A DNA stretch of 34,102 nt from Flavobacteriales bacterium (lineage in GTDB: Bacteria; Bacteroidota; Bacteroidia; JACJYZ01). The notes below the pieces were generated by a model. It was not told where the DNA came from and searched no databases. It was given only the letters and a program-made list of their open reading frames with translations. The translations under genes and the position numbers were made by a program. The stretch is from positions 1 to 34,102 of the forward strand of contig JAGQZQ010000030.1 of the NCBI GenBank assembly GCA_020435415.1. Reading direction: 5' to 3'. Below, in pieces: positions 17,548-26,179 of the stretch. Position 1 is the stretch's first letter. Every line of letters begins with the position of its first letter.

Positions 17548-18399
17548 TTGAGATACATACCTCACTTAATCACTTTGGGCAATCTGTTTTGCGGATGCCT
17601 GGCGGTCTTGTCAGCTTTCAAGGGTAATCTCCTCTGGGCTTCATACCTGATCGGGGTTGCTCTGATCCTGGACTTCCTGGATGGTTTTGTCGCCAGGTTG
17701 CTCAGGGTAACATCGGAGCTTGGTGTTCAGCTTGATTCACTGGCTGATGTGGTGACCTTCGGACTGGCACCGGGGGTGATCATGTTCAGGATGCTCGAGA
17801 TCAGCCGTATGCGGTATTTTTCCAGTATCTACATGGATGTATCCGCATTCCGGGACCTTGACATTACCAATATTCTTCTGCTGACCATACCATTCGTTTT
17901 TACTTTATGTGCGGCGTGGAGACTTGCCCGTTTCAACATCGACCCGGAGCAAAGAAGTTATTTTAAAGGGCTTCCCTCGCCTGCTGCTGCCATGGCGGTG
18001 GCCTCATTGCCGGTCATATTGCTAAAACAGATCGACGTAGGTTATCAGGCGTTGCCGTATGATGAGACGATCATCACCTTTCACAACATGGGGCACCTGA
18101 GCGAATTTGACAGCATGCTTGCCATGTTGCTGCTCAATACCAGGGTGCTCATTGTCTTCGGTCTGATCTTTTCATTGTGGATGATCGCTCCCGTGCGTAT
18201 GTTGTCATTGAAGTTTAAACACATGGAATGGAAGGGCAATGAAGCCAGATGGATGTTGCTGATTTTATCTGCGGGCATGTTGGCTGGACTGGGAATGTTG
18301 GCCGTTCCACTGATCATGGTTGTTTATATGGTGTTCTCCATTCTACATTTCAATATCTTTGCACGAAAGAAAGAAGAAGTTAAAACCATTACAACATGA
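17548..18399 (+). CDS. pssA: CDP-diacylglycerol--serine O-phosphatidyltransferase
   Basis: A 283-residue membrane enzyme that makes phosphatidylserine, the precursor of phosphatidylethanolamine. The CDP-alcohol phosphatidyltransferase motif D-x2-DG-x2-AR-x8-G-x3-D-x3-D is complete: D42, D45, G46, A49, R50, G59, D63, D67. Several membrane spans follow. The start appears to be TTG at 17548, because the frame is closed by a stop at 17527-17529 and the expected N-terminus (RYIPHLITLGNLFCG) begins right there. The stop overlaps the purS start (ATGA). No psd decarboxylase gene is in the window. Confidence 0.93.
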   Translation: MRYIPHLITLGNLFCGCLAVLSAFKGNLLWASYLIGVALILDFLDGFVARLLRVTSELGVQLDSLADVVTFGLAPGVIMFRMLEISRMRYFSSIYMDVSAFRDLDITNILLLTIPFVFTLCAAWRLARFNIDPEQRSYFKGLPSPAAAMAVASLPVILLKQIDVGYQALPYDETIITFHNMGHLSEFDSMLAMLLLNTRVLIVFGLIFSLWMIAPVRMLSLKFKHMEWKGNEARWMLLILSAGMLAGLGMLAVPLIMVVYMVFSILHFNIFARKKEEVKTITT

Positions 18400-18647
18400 A
18401 GTTCATAGCTGAGATTGACGTGATGCCGCTGAAGGCACTATTGGATCCGCAGGGAAAGGCGGTTTCTTCCACCATGAAAAATATCGGCCTGGCCTCGGTG
18501 GCCAACGTGCGCATCGGAAAACACATCAGTCTTGAAGTGGAGGCGGCGGATAAAGCGGCGGCAGAGGATATGGTGAATACCGCATGCAAAAAACTGCTCT
18601 CCAATCCGATCATGGAAAGTTACGATTTTCAATTGGTTCAGGTTTAA
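18396..18647 (+). CDS. purS: Phosphoribosylformylglycinamidine synthase subunit PurS
   Basis: An 83-residue protein of the PurS family: KFIAEIDVMPLKALLDPQGKA, then IGLASVANVRIGKHISLEV and a helix with AAAEDMVNTACKKLLSNPIME. PurS bridges PurL and PurQ in the fourth step of purine synthesis in organisms with split FGAM synthase. Neither purL nor purQ is in the window, so here it is detached from its partners. The start codon overlaps the pssA stop by the ATGA arrangement. Its stop codon lies inside the left arm of a repeat hairpin. Confidence 0.93.
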   Translation: MKFIAEIDVMPLKALLDPQGKAVSSTMKNIGLASVANVRIGKHISLEVEAADKAAAEDMVNTACKKLLSNPIMESYDFQLVQV

Positions 18648-18694
18648 GGTTTAATGTTTAAGGTTGACGGAACCTGTAACTTTAAACCTTAAAC
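18642..18694. repeat. Intergenic nested-hairpin repeat, copy 1 (purS/lptB convergent ends)
   Basis: Outer arms GTTTAAGGTTTAA (18642-18654) and TTAAACCTTAAAC (18682-18694) pair perfectly over 13 bp; an inner hairpin AGGTT-gacgg-AACCT (18661-18675) lies between. The left arm contains the purS stop codon and the element ends 5 bases before the lptB stop. It is well placed to end transcription from both sides. The same core occurs near 26151 and 27409. Confidence 0.85.
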
Positions 18695-18698
18695 TTTA

Positions 18699-19424
18699 CT
18701 ACCGTCTCAGTTCAAACTTCTCTCCGAGGTAAACCCTTCGCACCTGTTCATCCTGCGACAGCTCTTCTGCACTTCCCGCTTTGAGGATTGATCCTTCGAA
18801 AAGCAGGTAAGCCCTGTCTGTGATAGACAATGTTTCATGTACGTTATGGTCGGTAATGAGGATGCCGATATTCTTTTCCCGCAGCTTCGATACGATGTCC
18901 TGTATGTCTTCCACCGCGATCGGATCTACGCCTGCAAAAGGTTCATCAAGAAGGATGAAAGAAGGGTCCACGGCCAGGGCACGTGCAATTTCGGTACGCC
19001 TGCGTTCTCCACCCGAAAGGAATACCCCCAGGTTTTTCCGGATATGCCCCAGTCCGAATTCCTCGAGCAGTGATTCCATTTTGTGTCTTTGTTCCGCCTT
19101 ACTCAATTTCGTCATCTGCAGAACGGCCATGAGGTTATCTTCCACACTCAGTTTACGAAATACGGATGCCTCCTGTGGGAGGTAGCCGATACCCAGACGC
19201 GCACGTTTGTACATGGGCTCCTTGGTGATCACTTTGTTGTCGAGAAAAATGTTCCCACTGAAAGGTTTGATCAGCCCCACGATCATGTAGAATGTGGTGG
19301 TCTTACCTGCGCCGTTCGGACCGAGAAGCCCAACGATCTCGCCCTGGCTGACCTCAATGGAGACACCGTTCACCACATTGCGTTGCTTGTATTTCTTGAA
19401 GAGGTCCCGGGTTTGTAAAATCAT
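18699..19424 (-). CDS. lptB: LPS export ABC transporter ATP-binding protein LptB
   Basis: A 241-residue ABC ATPase that powers LPS extraction from the inner membrane with LptFG. Walker [10 protein letters not shown] (K41), Q-loop LPQEASVF, signature LSGGE (136-140), Walker B FILLDE (156-161) and the switch His193 (TDHNV) are all present. The LptB-typical insert [18 protein letters not shown] and a short C-terminus ending [11 protein letters not shown] identify it among ABC ATPases. I used the ATG at 19424 ([12 protein letters not shown]); an upstream TTG would add three residues. It is the last gene of the kdsD-tatC-DUF5686-lptB run. lptF, lptG, lptC and lptA are not in the window. Confidence 0.95.
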   Translation of the reverse strand: MILQTRDLFKKYKQRNVVNGVSIEVSQGEIVGLLGPNGAGKTTTFYMIVGLIKPFSGNIFLDNKVITKEPMYKRARLGIGYLPQEASVFRKLSVEDNLMAVLQMTKLSKAEQRHKMESLLEEFGLGHIRKNLGVFLSGGERRRTEIARALAVDPSFILLDEPFAGVDPIAVEDIQDIVSKLREKNIGILITDHNVHETLSITDRAYLLFEGSILKAGSAEELSQDEQVRRVYLGEKFELRR

Positions 19425-19478
19425 ATTTCTCAAATGAATGATGCCCCGAAAATAGCGAATCCCGGGACGGGATAAAAC

Positions 19479-21953
19479 TCAGAACATAACGGTAATGTTT
19501 CCGCGAATCCCCAATTTAGGTGCTCCGGGGTTGTCCAGGTGGGTGAGGCGGCGGTAGAGGTCAATGCGGATAATCTTAAAGATATTCTCAATGCCGATGC
19601 TTCCTTCCATGTATGGTGTGCCCAAATCCGACAGGCCTTCAGGGAAGATCACCACATCTTTGTTGGATGATTGCAGGGTGCCGTAAACCGTTTTACCGGA
19701 GATCACCTCTCGCCATTTTAATTTCCGGAAGAGGGGAATGCGGTTCAGGAAATATCCTTCGAAGTGGTGTGTGAAGGTCAGGCTGGCATATTGATCGCTG
19801 ACAAACTCGATGTAGTTCATCATGTTGAAAGCATATTCGTCCGAAGTATATGTTTCGTTGCCCTGGTGCAATTCGAGCAGTGAATATGGCAGCTTCCCCC
19901 ATATCTTACCGGCATCCAGGATGTATGACGTATATCCGTACGGACCGATGTAAAAGTAATGGCGCATATTCAGATTCACCCGGTGATAACCATAGTCACT
20001 GCTCCACAGATCTTTGATGCCCAGGGTATACTGGAACTGGATCACCGGATATTTTGTGCCCAGACTGATGCGGTCCATCTCCCCTGAAACATATTTCTCA
20101 TTGTGCGCGAACCGGGTGTAGAATTGGATCTCGCTGACGGCAATTTCTTCCTTGATCCTTAACTGGCCATCATCATCAATGTACTTATAACCCAGATTTG
20201 CCTGAGGAATGAATCGTTTGTGCATCATGCCGATGCGGTTCCTGAAACCGGGAAACCATTCGATGTCATAATAACCTTTGGCCTCACGTGTCATGATCAG
20301 CTGATCAAAGGGAGCCCGTCGAAGTACGGAAGCCAGGATGTTGTCTTCCCTGAATGCATTCTGGCTTTGCCCCAGTTGTTCCATGTCGTATTTGAATGAT
20401 CCTTCCAGCATCTGACGGGGATGCTTTGTGAACAGGTAACGGAAACCGCCACCATATTTGAACACCTCATCCTTGAAGCCATAGGCCACATATCCGTTCA
20501 GTTCAAGTTTCTTGCTGAACTTATTGCTGGTCCTTCCTCCGAACCGAAGCCGGTTTCCCTCCAGGGCGTTGAAACTGTATGTGGTAAAATAAGGTCCTAG
20601 TTCGAACAAGCCCCATTTTTCATAGCCGGTCACGAACATGGTTATAATGTCCACATAGGTTCGGAAGGCGGGAAGACTTTGAACCGAATCCACGGTGGCA
20701 TAAATGGTGGCCTCGGTTTTGGTGAGGGGTTCATGACGAGCTGTTTCCCAATACGCCTCATCTTTGGCATTGGCATCCTCAGCTACAATGATGTTATCTG
20801 CAGTATAGAAGGCATTGTCCTTGGGTTTGTTGATCACAAACTGATCATACATGGATGTCTTTCGCCCGAAAAATCCCATGGACTTTTCGGTCAGGTTGAA
20901 GTCTACCAGTAGCTCCTCCCGTGTCAACATCCAGACGCTGTCGGTCACCTCCCGGAATTCCTGTTTGATAAACATTTCATCCACATAGTTGAGATTGGCA
21001 CCTGGGGCGATCTCCATATCTATACTTGTAATGGCATAGGTGGTGTCGGTTACCCAATAGTGGCCCACCATGACCAGTTCTTGTTTGCGTTTTGGTTCGA
21101 AGACCACCTTGTAGCACCATTTTCCATCGATGGTGGCACTGTCCATGAGAAAGAGTTTATAATATGACAGGGCATTATCGGCAATGGGACTTACAAAGTT
21201 TTTTCCGAAGATCACCATGAAATTATCATAGATGTTGAAGTCCTGATACATATCTCCGGTAAACTGTGAAACACTTTGATTGTCGATGCCGGAAACGCGG
21301 CTTGCCTTGATAAATTCCTTTTGGGCGTGGGGTTTGTTCTTGTAATAGAAATCCGAGATGGATTCGCTCATCACCATGGGCAGGTAGGGCTTGCCGTTTT
21401 CCGCTGTATCCACATTGTCGAATACGAACCGGAAAGGTTTGAACATCCTACGGTCTTTGAATTTTTCATTAAAATTATTCAGATCGAATTCGATCTTGGT
21501 GTACACCTCGTACTGGTAGGCGTCCAGTTTATCTTTATTGTTCAGTTTCTTATGGGAAACGATATTCCGGTGAAGCAAATGGGCCGGGTTCTCAGTAGGG
21601 GCATAGATGACCATTTCTTCCAGGTCGATCTGACTGGATTCAAGCCGGATATCCAGCGTTTGTTTTTGATTCTTCTTAACGGGGTGGACCTGTGATTTGT
21701 AGCCTACAAAGCTGACTAACAATGAATCGGTTGGAAAATTGGTACTGAGAAAATAGTAGCCATCTTCATTGGTCGTGGTGCCTACCCGGCCATTCTTGTA
21801 GCTCACATTCACAAATGGCAGCACTTCTCCGGTGGCCGCGTCATAAACATGTCCGGATACTTCCGTCTGGGCTTGCGAAGACAGGACTCCTGCGAACCAC
21901 GTGACCAGAAGCAGGGCCAGGGCATATTTCCGATTTGTAAAAAGATACAACAT
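19479..21953 (-). CDS. Outer-membrane DUF5686 protein with carboxypeptidase-regulatory-like N-terminal domain
   Basis: An 824-residue exported protein. A signal peptide (MLYLFTNRKYALALLLVTW, cleavage near SSQAQ) is followed by a CarboxypepD_reg-like beta domain (about 30-115) with VSGHVYDAATGEVLPFVNV and TTTNEDGYYFL. The remainder matches the DUF5686 outer-membrane family: a long middle part, then a C-terminal series of alternating aromatic strands suggesting a beta barrel and ending ...GIRGNITVMF with a terminal Phe. The function of the family is not settled. I used the ATG at 21953, which gives a clean signal peptide; a TTG-started frame from 21974 does not. It sits between tatC and lptB in an envelope gene run. 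Confidence 0.88.
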   Translation of the reverse strand: MLYLFTNRKYALALLLVTWFAGVLSSQAQTEVSGHVYDAATGEVLPFVNVSYKNGRVGTTTNEDGYYFLSTNFPTDSLLVSFVGYKSQVHPVKKNQKQTLDIRLESSQIDLEEMVIYAPTENPAHLLHRNIVSHKKLNNKDKLDAYQYEVYTKIEFDLNNFNEKFKDRRMFKPFRFVFDNVDTAENGKPYLPMVMSESISDFYYKNKPHAQKEFIKASRVSGIDNQSVSQFTGDMYQDFNIYDNFMVIFGKNFVSPIADNALSYYKLFLMDSATIDGKWCYKVVFEPKRKQELVMVGHYWVTDTTYAITSIDMEIAPGANLNYVDEMFIKQEFREVTDSVWMLTREELLVDFNLTEKSMGFFGRKTSMYDQFVINKPKDNAFYTADNIIVAEDANAKDEAYWETARHEPLTKTEATIYATVDSVQSLPAFRTYVDIITMFVTGYEKWGLFELGPYFTTYSFNALEGNRLRFGGRTSNKFSKKLELNGYVAYGFKDEVFKYGGGFRYLFTKHPRQMLEGSFKYDMEQLGQSQNAFREDNILASVLRRAPFDQLIMTREAKGYYDIEWFPGFRNRIGMMHKRFIPQANLGYKYIDDDGQLRIKEEIAVSEIQFYTRFAHNEKYVSGEMDRISLGTKYPVIQFQYTLGIKDLWSSDYGYHRVNLNMRHYFYIGPYGYTSYILDAGKIWGKLPYSLLELHQGNETYTSDEYAFNMMNYIEFVSDQYASLTFTHHFEGYFLNRIPLFRKLKWREVISGKTVYGTLQSSNKDVVIFPEGLSDLGTPYMEGSIGIENIFKIIRIDLYRRLTHLDNPGAPKLGIRGNITVMF

Positions 21954-22026
21954 GGGTAAGCTGCAATTTACCAATTTGGTCAGACAGTTGGGTTGTCCGT
22001 CCGGTATTAATTGTTTACGTGGTTTG

Positions 22027-22848
22027 TCAGTCCTGGTTTGCTGCTTCCTTCTTCAGTACCCGCCCTGATATCCAGATACTGATCTGATATAGGATGAGCA
22101 ATGGGATGGCCATGAGTATCTGACTGGAAATATCCGGAGGTGTAATGATGGCGGCCAGGACCAGGTTGATCACAATGGCATGGCGGCGGTACTTCTTAAG
22201 GAATTCGGGAGAGATGAGCCCCATCTTCGTGAGGAAGTAAACCAGAACCGGCATTTCGAAGATGAGACCGGATGCTACGGTGATGAGCACCTCTGTCATG
22301 ATAAATGAATTGAGTGTGGGTTGGTTGGGCACCTGTGCGCTAACCTGGTAGGTTCCCAAAAACTGTACGGATAAAGGAGAGATCACAAAATAACCAAACA
22401 GCAGACCGCTGATAAAAAGAAATGAAGTATAGAATACCAGTCCACGCGCATACCGTCTTTCTTTTTGGTGAAGGGCGGGGCGGATAAAGCGCCAGATCTC
22501 CCAGAGGATATACGGGAATGCCATGACCAAGCCGCTGATAATGGACACCATAATGTGCAGGGTGAATTGCCCGGACATATCAATGTTGATGATCTGGAAC
22601 GGCAGGTCTGTCATGCAAAGAGATTCGTCCAGACCCAACTGTTGCGCCATTTTGCATAATACCACATAGGTAGGGAACGAACCGCTTTTCGGACCGAACA
22701 GGATGGTGTCAAAGATCAGGGGGCGGTTCACAAAGGCAATGGCAGCTAAGATGAACACGGCGATGCTGCTTCGTACGAGGTGCCACCTGAGTACTTCCAG
22801 GTGATCGAGAAAGCTCATCTCATCGGGATGTTTGTGTTCTGCTGCCAT
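22027..22848 (-). CDS. tatC: Sec-independent protein translocase TatC
   Basis: A 273-residue inner-membrane protein with six predicted spans; TatC binds the twin-arginine signal peptide of folded exported proteins. Family marks are MSFLDHLEVLRWHLVRS at the N-terminus and FIRPALHQKERRYARG in the first cytoplasmic loop after helix 2, then GYFVISPLSVQFLG. The periplasmic loop 1 is long (about 48-90). It starts 10 bases after the kdsD stop, so the two are likely co-transcribed. No tatA or tatB is in the window. Confidence 0.96.
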   Translation of the reverse strand: MAAEHKHPDEMSFLDHLEVLRWHLVRSSIAVFILAAIAFVNRPLIFDTILFGPKSGSFPTYVVLCKMAQQLGLDESLCMTDLPFQIINIDMSGQFTLHIMVSIISGLVMAFPYILWEIWRFIRPALHQKERRYARGLVFYTSFLFISGLLFGYFVISPLSVQFLGTYQVSAQVPNQPTLNSFIMTEVLITVASGLIFEMPVLVYFLTKMGLISPEFLKKYRRHAIVINLVLAAIITPPDISSQILMAIPLLILYQISIWISGRVLKKEAANQD

Positions 22849-22858
22849 ACCGATTGGT

Positions 22859-23824
22859 TCAGAGAATGCCTTCTCTTAGTAAGTCATGTAGATGAATAAC
22901 GCCCAGGTATTGGTCGTTTTCAGCAACGACCAATTGTGTGATCTGGAATTTCTCCATGACCTCCAGGGCAGCCACGGCGAGGGCTGACGGAGCGATGGAC
23001 TTCGGGGTCGTGTTCATGATATCCGCTGCCGTCAGATCATCGATGGGTCTGTTGCTCTCCAGCATTCTCCTCAGGTCACCATCGGTAATGACGCCCACGA
23101 GTTTTCCGTGGTTTATCACGGCGGTCATACCCAGGCGTTTGGACGATATTTCAACAATGGCCTGCTTGAGGGGTGTTTCCGGTTGAACCACCGGTTTTTC
23201 ATTGCCCTTGTATATGTCATCAACTTTCAGATAAAGTTGTTTTCCCAGGGCTCCTCCCGGATGTACGCGTGCAAAATCCTCCTTTGTAAAACCACGGCAT
23301 TCGAGCAGGGTAACCGCCAGGGCATCCCCCATAATCATCTGTGCGGTTGTGCTTGTGGTAGGGGCAAGGTTGTTGGGGCAGGCTTCCTGATCCACCGAGG
23401 TATCCAGCACCAAGTCTGACTCACGGGCCAGGTAGGAATTCATTTGTCCAACCATGGCCACCAACTTATGACCGCGGGACTTTATTAATGGAATGAGTGC
23501 TTTGATTTCGGGCGTCTCACCGCTTTTTGACAGGCACAACACGATATCGTCCTTCTGTACAATGCCCAGATCCCCATGGACGGCATCGGCTGCATGCATA
23601 AAAATAGCAGGACTGCCGGTCGAGTTCAGGGTGGCAACAATCTTACCCGCAACATGTGCACTTTTGCCAATCCCGGTAATGATGATCCGACCCCTGCTGT
23701 TCAGAATCAAACCAATACAGGATGCAAAATCATCTCCGATCCGGGAAGGAATGCTTGATATTGCTTGTAATTCCCGGTTAATCACCTGACGGCCTATGGC
23801 TATGATGTCTTCTTTTGATTTCAA
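22859..23824 (-). CDS. kdsD: Arabinose-5-phosphate isomerase, KpsF/GutQ family
   Basis: A 321-residue enzyme converting ribulose-5-phosphate to arabinose-5-phosphate, the first step towards Kdo for LPS. It has an N-terminal SIS domain (about 40-180) with ITGIGKSAHVAGKIVATLNS and MHAADAVHGDLG, then CLSKSGETPEI. Two CBS domains follow (about 205-321), with MTAVINHGKLVGVITDGDL and ITQLVVAENDQYLGVIHLHD. The only start that fits the family N-terminus is TTG at 23824, preceded by an A/T run; no ATG is available. It is divergent from recQ and probably first in the run kdsD-tatC-DUF5686-lptB, which fits a shared role in envelope building. Confidence 0.93.
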   Translation of the reverse strand: MKSKEDIIAIGRQVINRELQAISSIPSRIGDDFASCIGLILNSRGRIIITGIGKSAHVAGKIVATLNSTGSPAIFMHAADAVHGDLGIVQKDDIVLCLSKSGETPEIKALIPLIKSRGHKLVAMVGQMNSYLARESDLVLDTSVDQEACPNNLAPTTSTTAQMIMGDALAVTLLECRGFTKEDFARVHPGGALGKQLYLKVDDIYKGNEKPVVQPETPLKQAIVEISSKRLGMTAVINHGKLVGVITDGDLRRMLESNRPIDDLTAADIMNTTPKSIAPSALAVAALEVMEKFQITQLVVAENDQYLGVIHLHDLLREGIL

Positions 23825-23897
23825 AAAAAATAGGATGGAAATGGTAAATATTGTTATCTTTAAATGCGGGGTGAATTATCGGATCAAGTGATTTAGA

Positions 23898-26129
23898 ATG
23901 ACAAATGTATCTAATTTTAGTAAAATGAACCGGGAGCCCGTGCTAGAGGCCAACGGTCTTACAGAATACCTCAAGAAGTTCTTCGGTTTTGATAAGTTTA
24001 AAGGTGATCAGGAAGCGATCATCAAGAATGTCCTTAGCGGACGTGATACGTTTGTGATCATGCCCACCGGTGGCGGCAAGTCGATGTGTTATCAACTGCC
24101 CGCCCTGATGTCAGAAGGCACTGCCATTGTTATTTCACCGCTGATCGCCCTGATGAAGAACCAGGTGGATGCTTTGAGAAGTTTTGGTAATGAAGATGGG
24201 ATTGCTCACTTTCTCAATTCAAGCTTGTCCCGTCAGGATGTGGAGAACGTGAAGAATGATGTGCGTGATGGAAAGACGAAGCTGCTGTATGTGGCACCGG
24301 AATCGCTGACAAAGGAAGACAATGTCCGCTTTCTGAAAGAAATCCATATTTCCTTCTTTGCCATTGATGAAGCGCACTGTATTTCGGAATGGGGACATGA
24401 CTTCAGACCGGAATACCGTCGGCTCCGACCTATCATCGAACAAATTGGGCAAACACCGATCATTGCATTAACGGCCACCGCAACCCCCAAGGTGCAGCAG
24501 GATATTCAGAAGAATCTGGGAATGAGCAGTGCTTCGGTTTTCAAATCTTCCTTTAACAGGGAAAACCTTTATTATGAAGTCAGGCCGAAGGTAAATGTGA
24601 CCAAGGAGATCATCAAGTATATAAAGGCACACGCGGGTAAATCAGGGATTATTTATTGCCTGAGCCGGAAGAAGGTGGAAGAGCTGGCGCAACTGCTACA
24701 GGTAAACGGGATCAAAGCACTTCCGTACCATGCCGGTCTGGATTCCATCACGCGTGCCGAGCATCAGGATCGTTTTCTGATGGAGGATGTGGATGTGATC
24801 GTAGCAACCATCGCCTTCGGTATGGGCATCGATAAACCGGACGTGCGTTTTGTCATCCACCATGATATTCCCAAAAGTCTGGAAAGCTATTATCAGGAAA
24901 CAGGTCGTGCCGGAAGGGACGGACGAGAAGGAAACTGTGTTGCTTTTTACAGCTACAATGACATCCTGAAGCTCCAGAAGTTCATGAAGGGCAAGCCGGT
25001 GGCAGAGCAGGAGATCGGCAAACAGTTGCTTCTGGAAACGATGGCATACGTGGAATCCTCCATGTGCCGGAGAAAAACCTTGTTACATTATTTCGGTGAA
25101 ACGTATCCGCACGATCATTGCAATCTGTGCGATAATTGTCAGAATCCCAGGGAACAATTCGAAGGCCAGGAGAGCATGGTGTTGCTTCTTAATACCATTA
25201 TCCTTCTGAAGGAAAAGTTCAAGGCCCGTCATGTGGTGAATGTACTGACCGGTAAGGCAAGCAATACGGTAAAATCGTACAAACATAACCAGCTGGAAGT
25301 GTTCGGTGCCGGTGATGCTGAGGACGAGCGCTACTGGAATGCTGTGATCCGGCAGGCGCTGGTGGCCGGTTTTCTGTTGAAGGATATTGAGAACTACGGC
25401 TTGCTCAGGGTTGCTGATAAAGGCAGGGAATACCTGGCCAAGCCATATTCCATGATGCTTTCCAAAGATCAGGAGTATGAAGAAGAAGGCATGGACGAAG
25501 TGATCCCCACCAATGGCCATGCTAAGACAGGTGCGGCGGACATGGTTCTCTTCAATTTACTGAAAGATCTCCGGAGGTCCATATCCAAGGAAAAACAACT
25601 GCCGCCCTTTGTGATCTTTCAGGATCCTTCGCTCGAAGACATGGCCATCCAGTATCCTGTAACGATGGATGAACTGAACAACATCGTAGGGGTTGGCAGC
25701 GGAAAAGCCATGCGCTTCGGAAAACCTTTTCTGGCGTTGATAGAAAGGTATGTGAAAGAGAACAACATCGAACGGCCAACCGATATGGTCATTAAATCGG
25801 TGGTGAACAAGTCAGGCCTTAAAGTGCATATTATCCAGAACATAGACCGTAAGCTACCTTTCAATGATATCGCCAGTGCCAAAGGGATTTCTCCGGATAT
25901 CCTGCTGCATGAGGTTGAGACCATCGTGCTTTCCGGCACCAAACTGGATTTGTCTTACCATATCGATGAAATGGTGGATGAAGACAAGCAGGATATGCTT
26001 TTTGAATATTTTCAGGAAGCAGAGACCGACAGCATCGCCGAAGCACTGGAAGAATTCAAAGATGAAGAACTGAGCGAAGAGGAAGTCCGCCTCGTCAGAA
26101 TCAAATTTATTTCGGAGTTCGGGAATTAA
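23898..26129 (+). CDS. recQ: ATP-dependent DNA helicase RecQ
   Basis: A 743-residue 3'-5' DNA helicase of recombination and fork repair. Motif I PTGGGKS (K61), DEAH box D157-H160 in AIDEAHCISEWGHDFRP, motif III LTATATP, and motifs V/VI IAFGMGIDKPDVRFVIH and YYQETGRAGRDG are present. The zinc site is C390, C408, C411, C414. A winged-helix RQC region and an HRDC domain (about 555-625) follow. The extra C-terminal part (about 625-743) is helical with an acidic tail and resembles the helix-turn-helix extension common in Bacteroidota RecQ. An ATG at 23898 begins the frame; M10 is an alternative. Its end converges on the M20 gene across a repeat hairpin. Confidence 0.96.
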   Translation: MTNVSNFSKMNREPVLEANGLTEYLKKFFGFDKFKGDQEAIIKNVLSGRDTFVIMPTGGGKSMCYQLPALMSEGTAIVISPLIALMKNQVDALRSFGNEDGIAHFLNSSLSRQDVENVKNDVRDGKTKLLYVAPESLTKEDNVRFLKEIHISFFAIDEAHCISEWGHDFRPEYRRLRPIIEQIGQTPIIALTATATPKVQQDIQKNLGMSSASVFKSSFNRENLYYEVRPKVNVTKEIIKYIKAHAGKSGIIYCLSRKKVEELAQLLQVNGIKALPYHAGLDSITRAEHQDRFLMEDVDVIVATIAFGMGIDKPDVRFVIHHDIPKSLESYYQETGRAGRDGREGNCVAFYSYNDILKLQKFMKGKPVAEQEIGKQLLLETMAYVESSMCRRKTLLHYFGETYPHDHCNLCDNCQNPREQFEGQESMVLLLNTIILLKEKFKARHVVNVLTGKASNTVKSYKHNQLEVFGAGDAEDERYWNAVIRQALVAGFLLKDIENYGLLRVADKGREYLAKPYSMMLSKDQEYEEEGMDEVIPTNGHAKTGAADMVLFNLLKDLRRSISKEKQLPPFVIFQDPSLEDMAIQYPVTMDELNNIVGVGSGKAMRFGKPFLALIERYVKENNIERPTDMVIKSVVNKSGLKVHIIQNIDRKLPFNDIASAKGISPDILLHEVETIVLSGTKLDLSYHIDEMVDEDKQDMLFEYFQEAETDSIAEALEEFKDEELSEEEVRLVRIKFISEFGN

Positions 26130-26130
26130 C

Positions 26131-26179
26131 TGGTTTAAAGTTTAAGGTTTAAGGTTGACGAACCTTAGACTTTAAACCA
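26131..26179. repeat. Intergenic nested-hairpin repeat, copy 2 (recQ/M20 convergent ends)
   Basis: Outer arms TGGTTTAAAGT (26131-26141) and ACTTTAAACCA (26169-26179) pair over 11 bp; the inner hairpin is AAGGTT-gacg-AACCTT (26151-26166). The right arm includes the stop codon of the minus-strand amidohydrolase (26172-26174), and recQ ends one base before the left arm. It is likely a bidirectional terminator. Confidence 0.85.
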
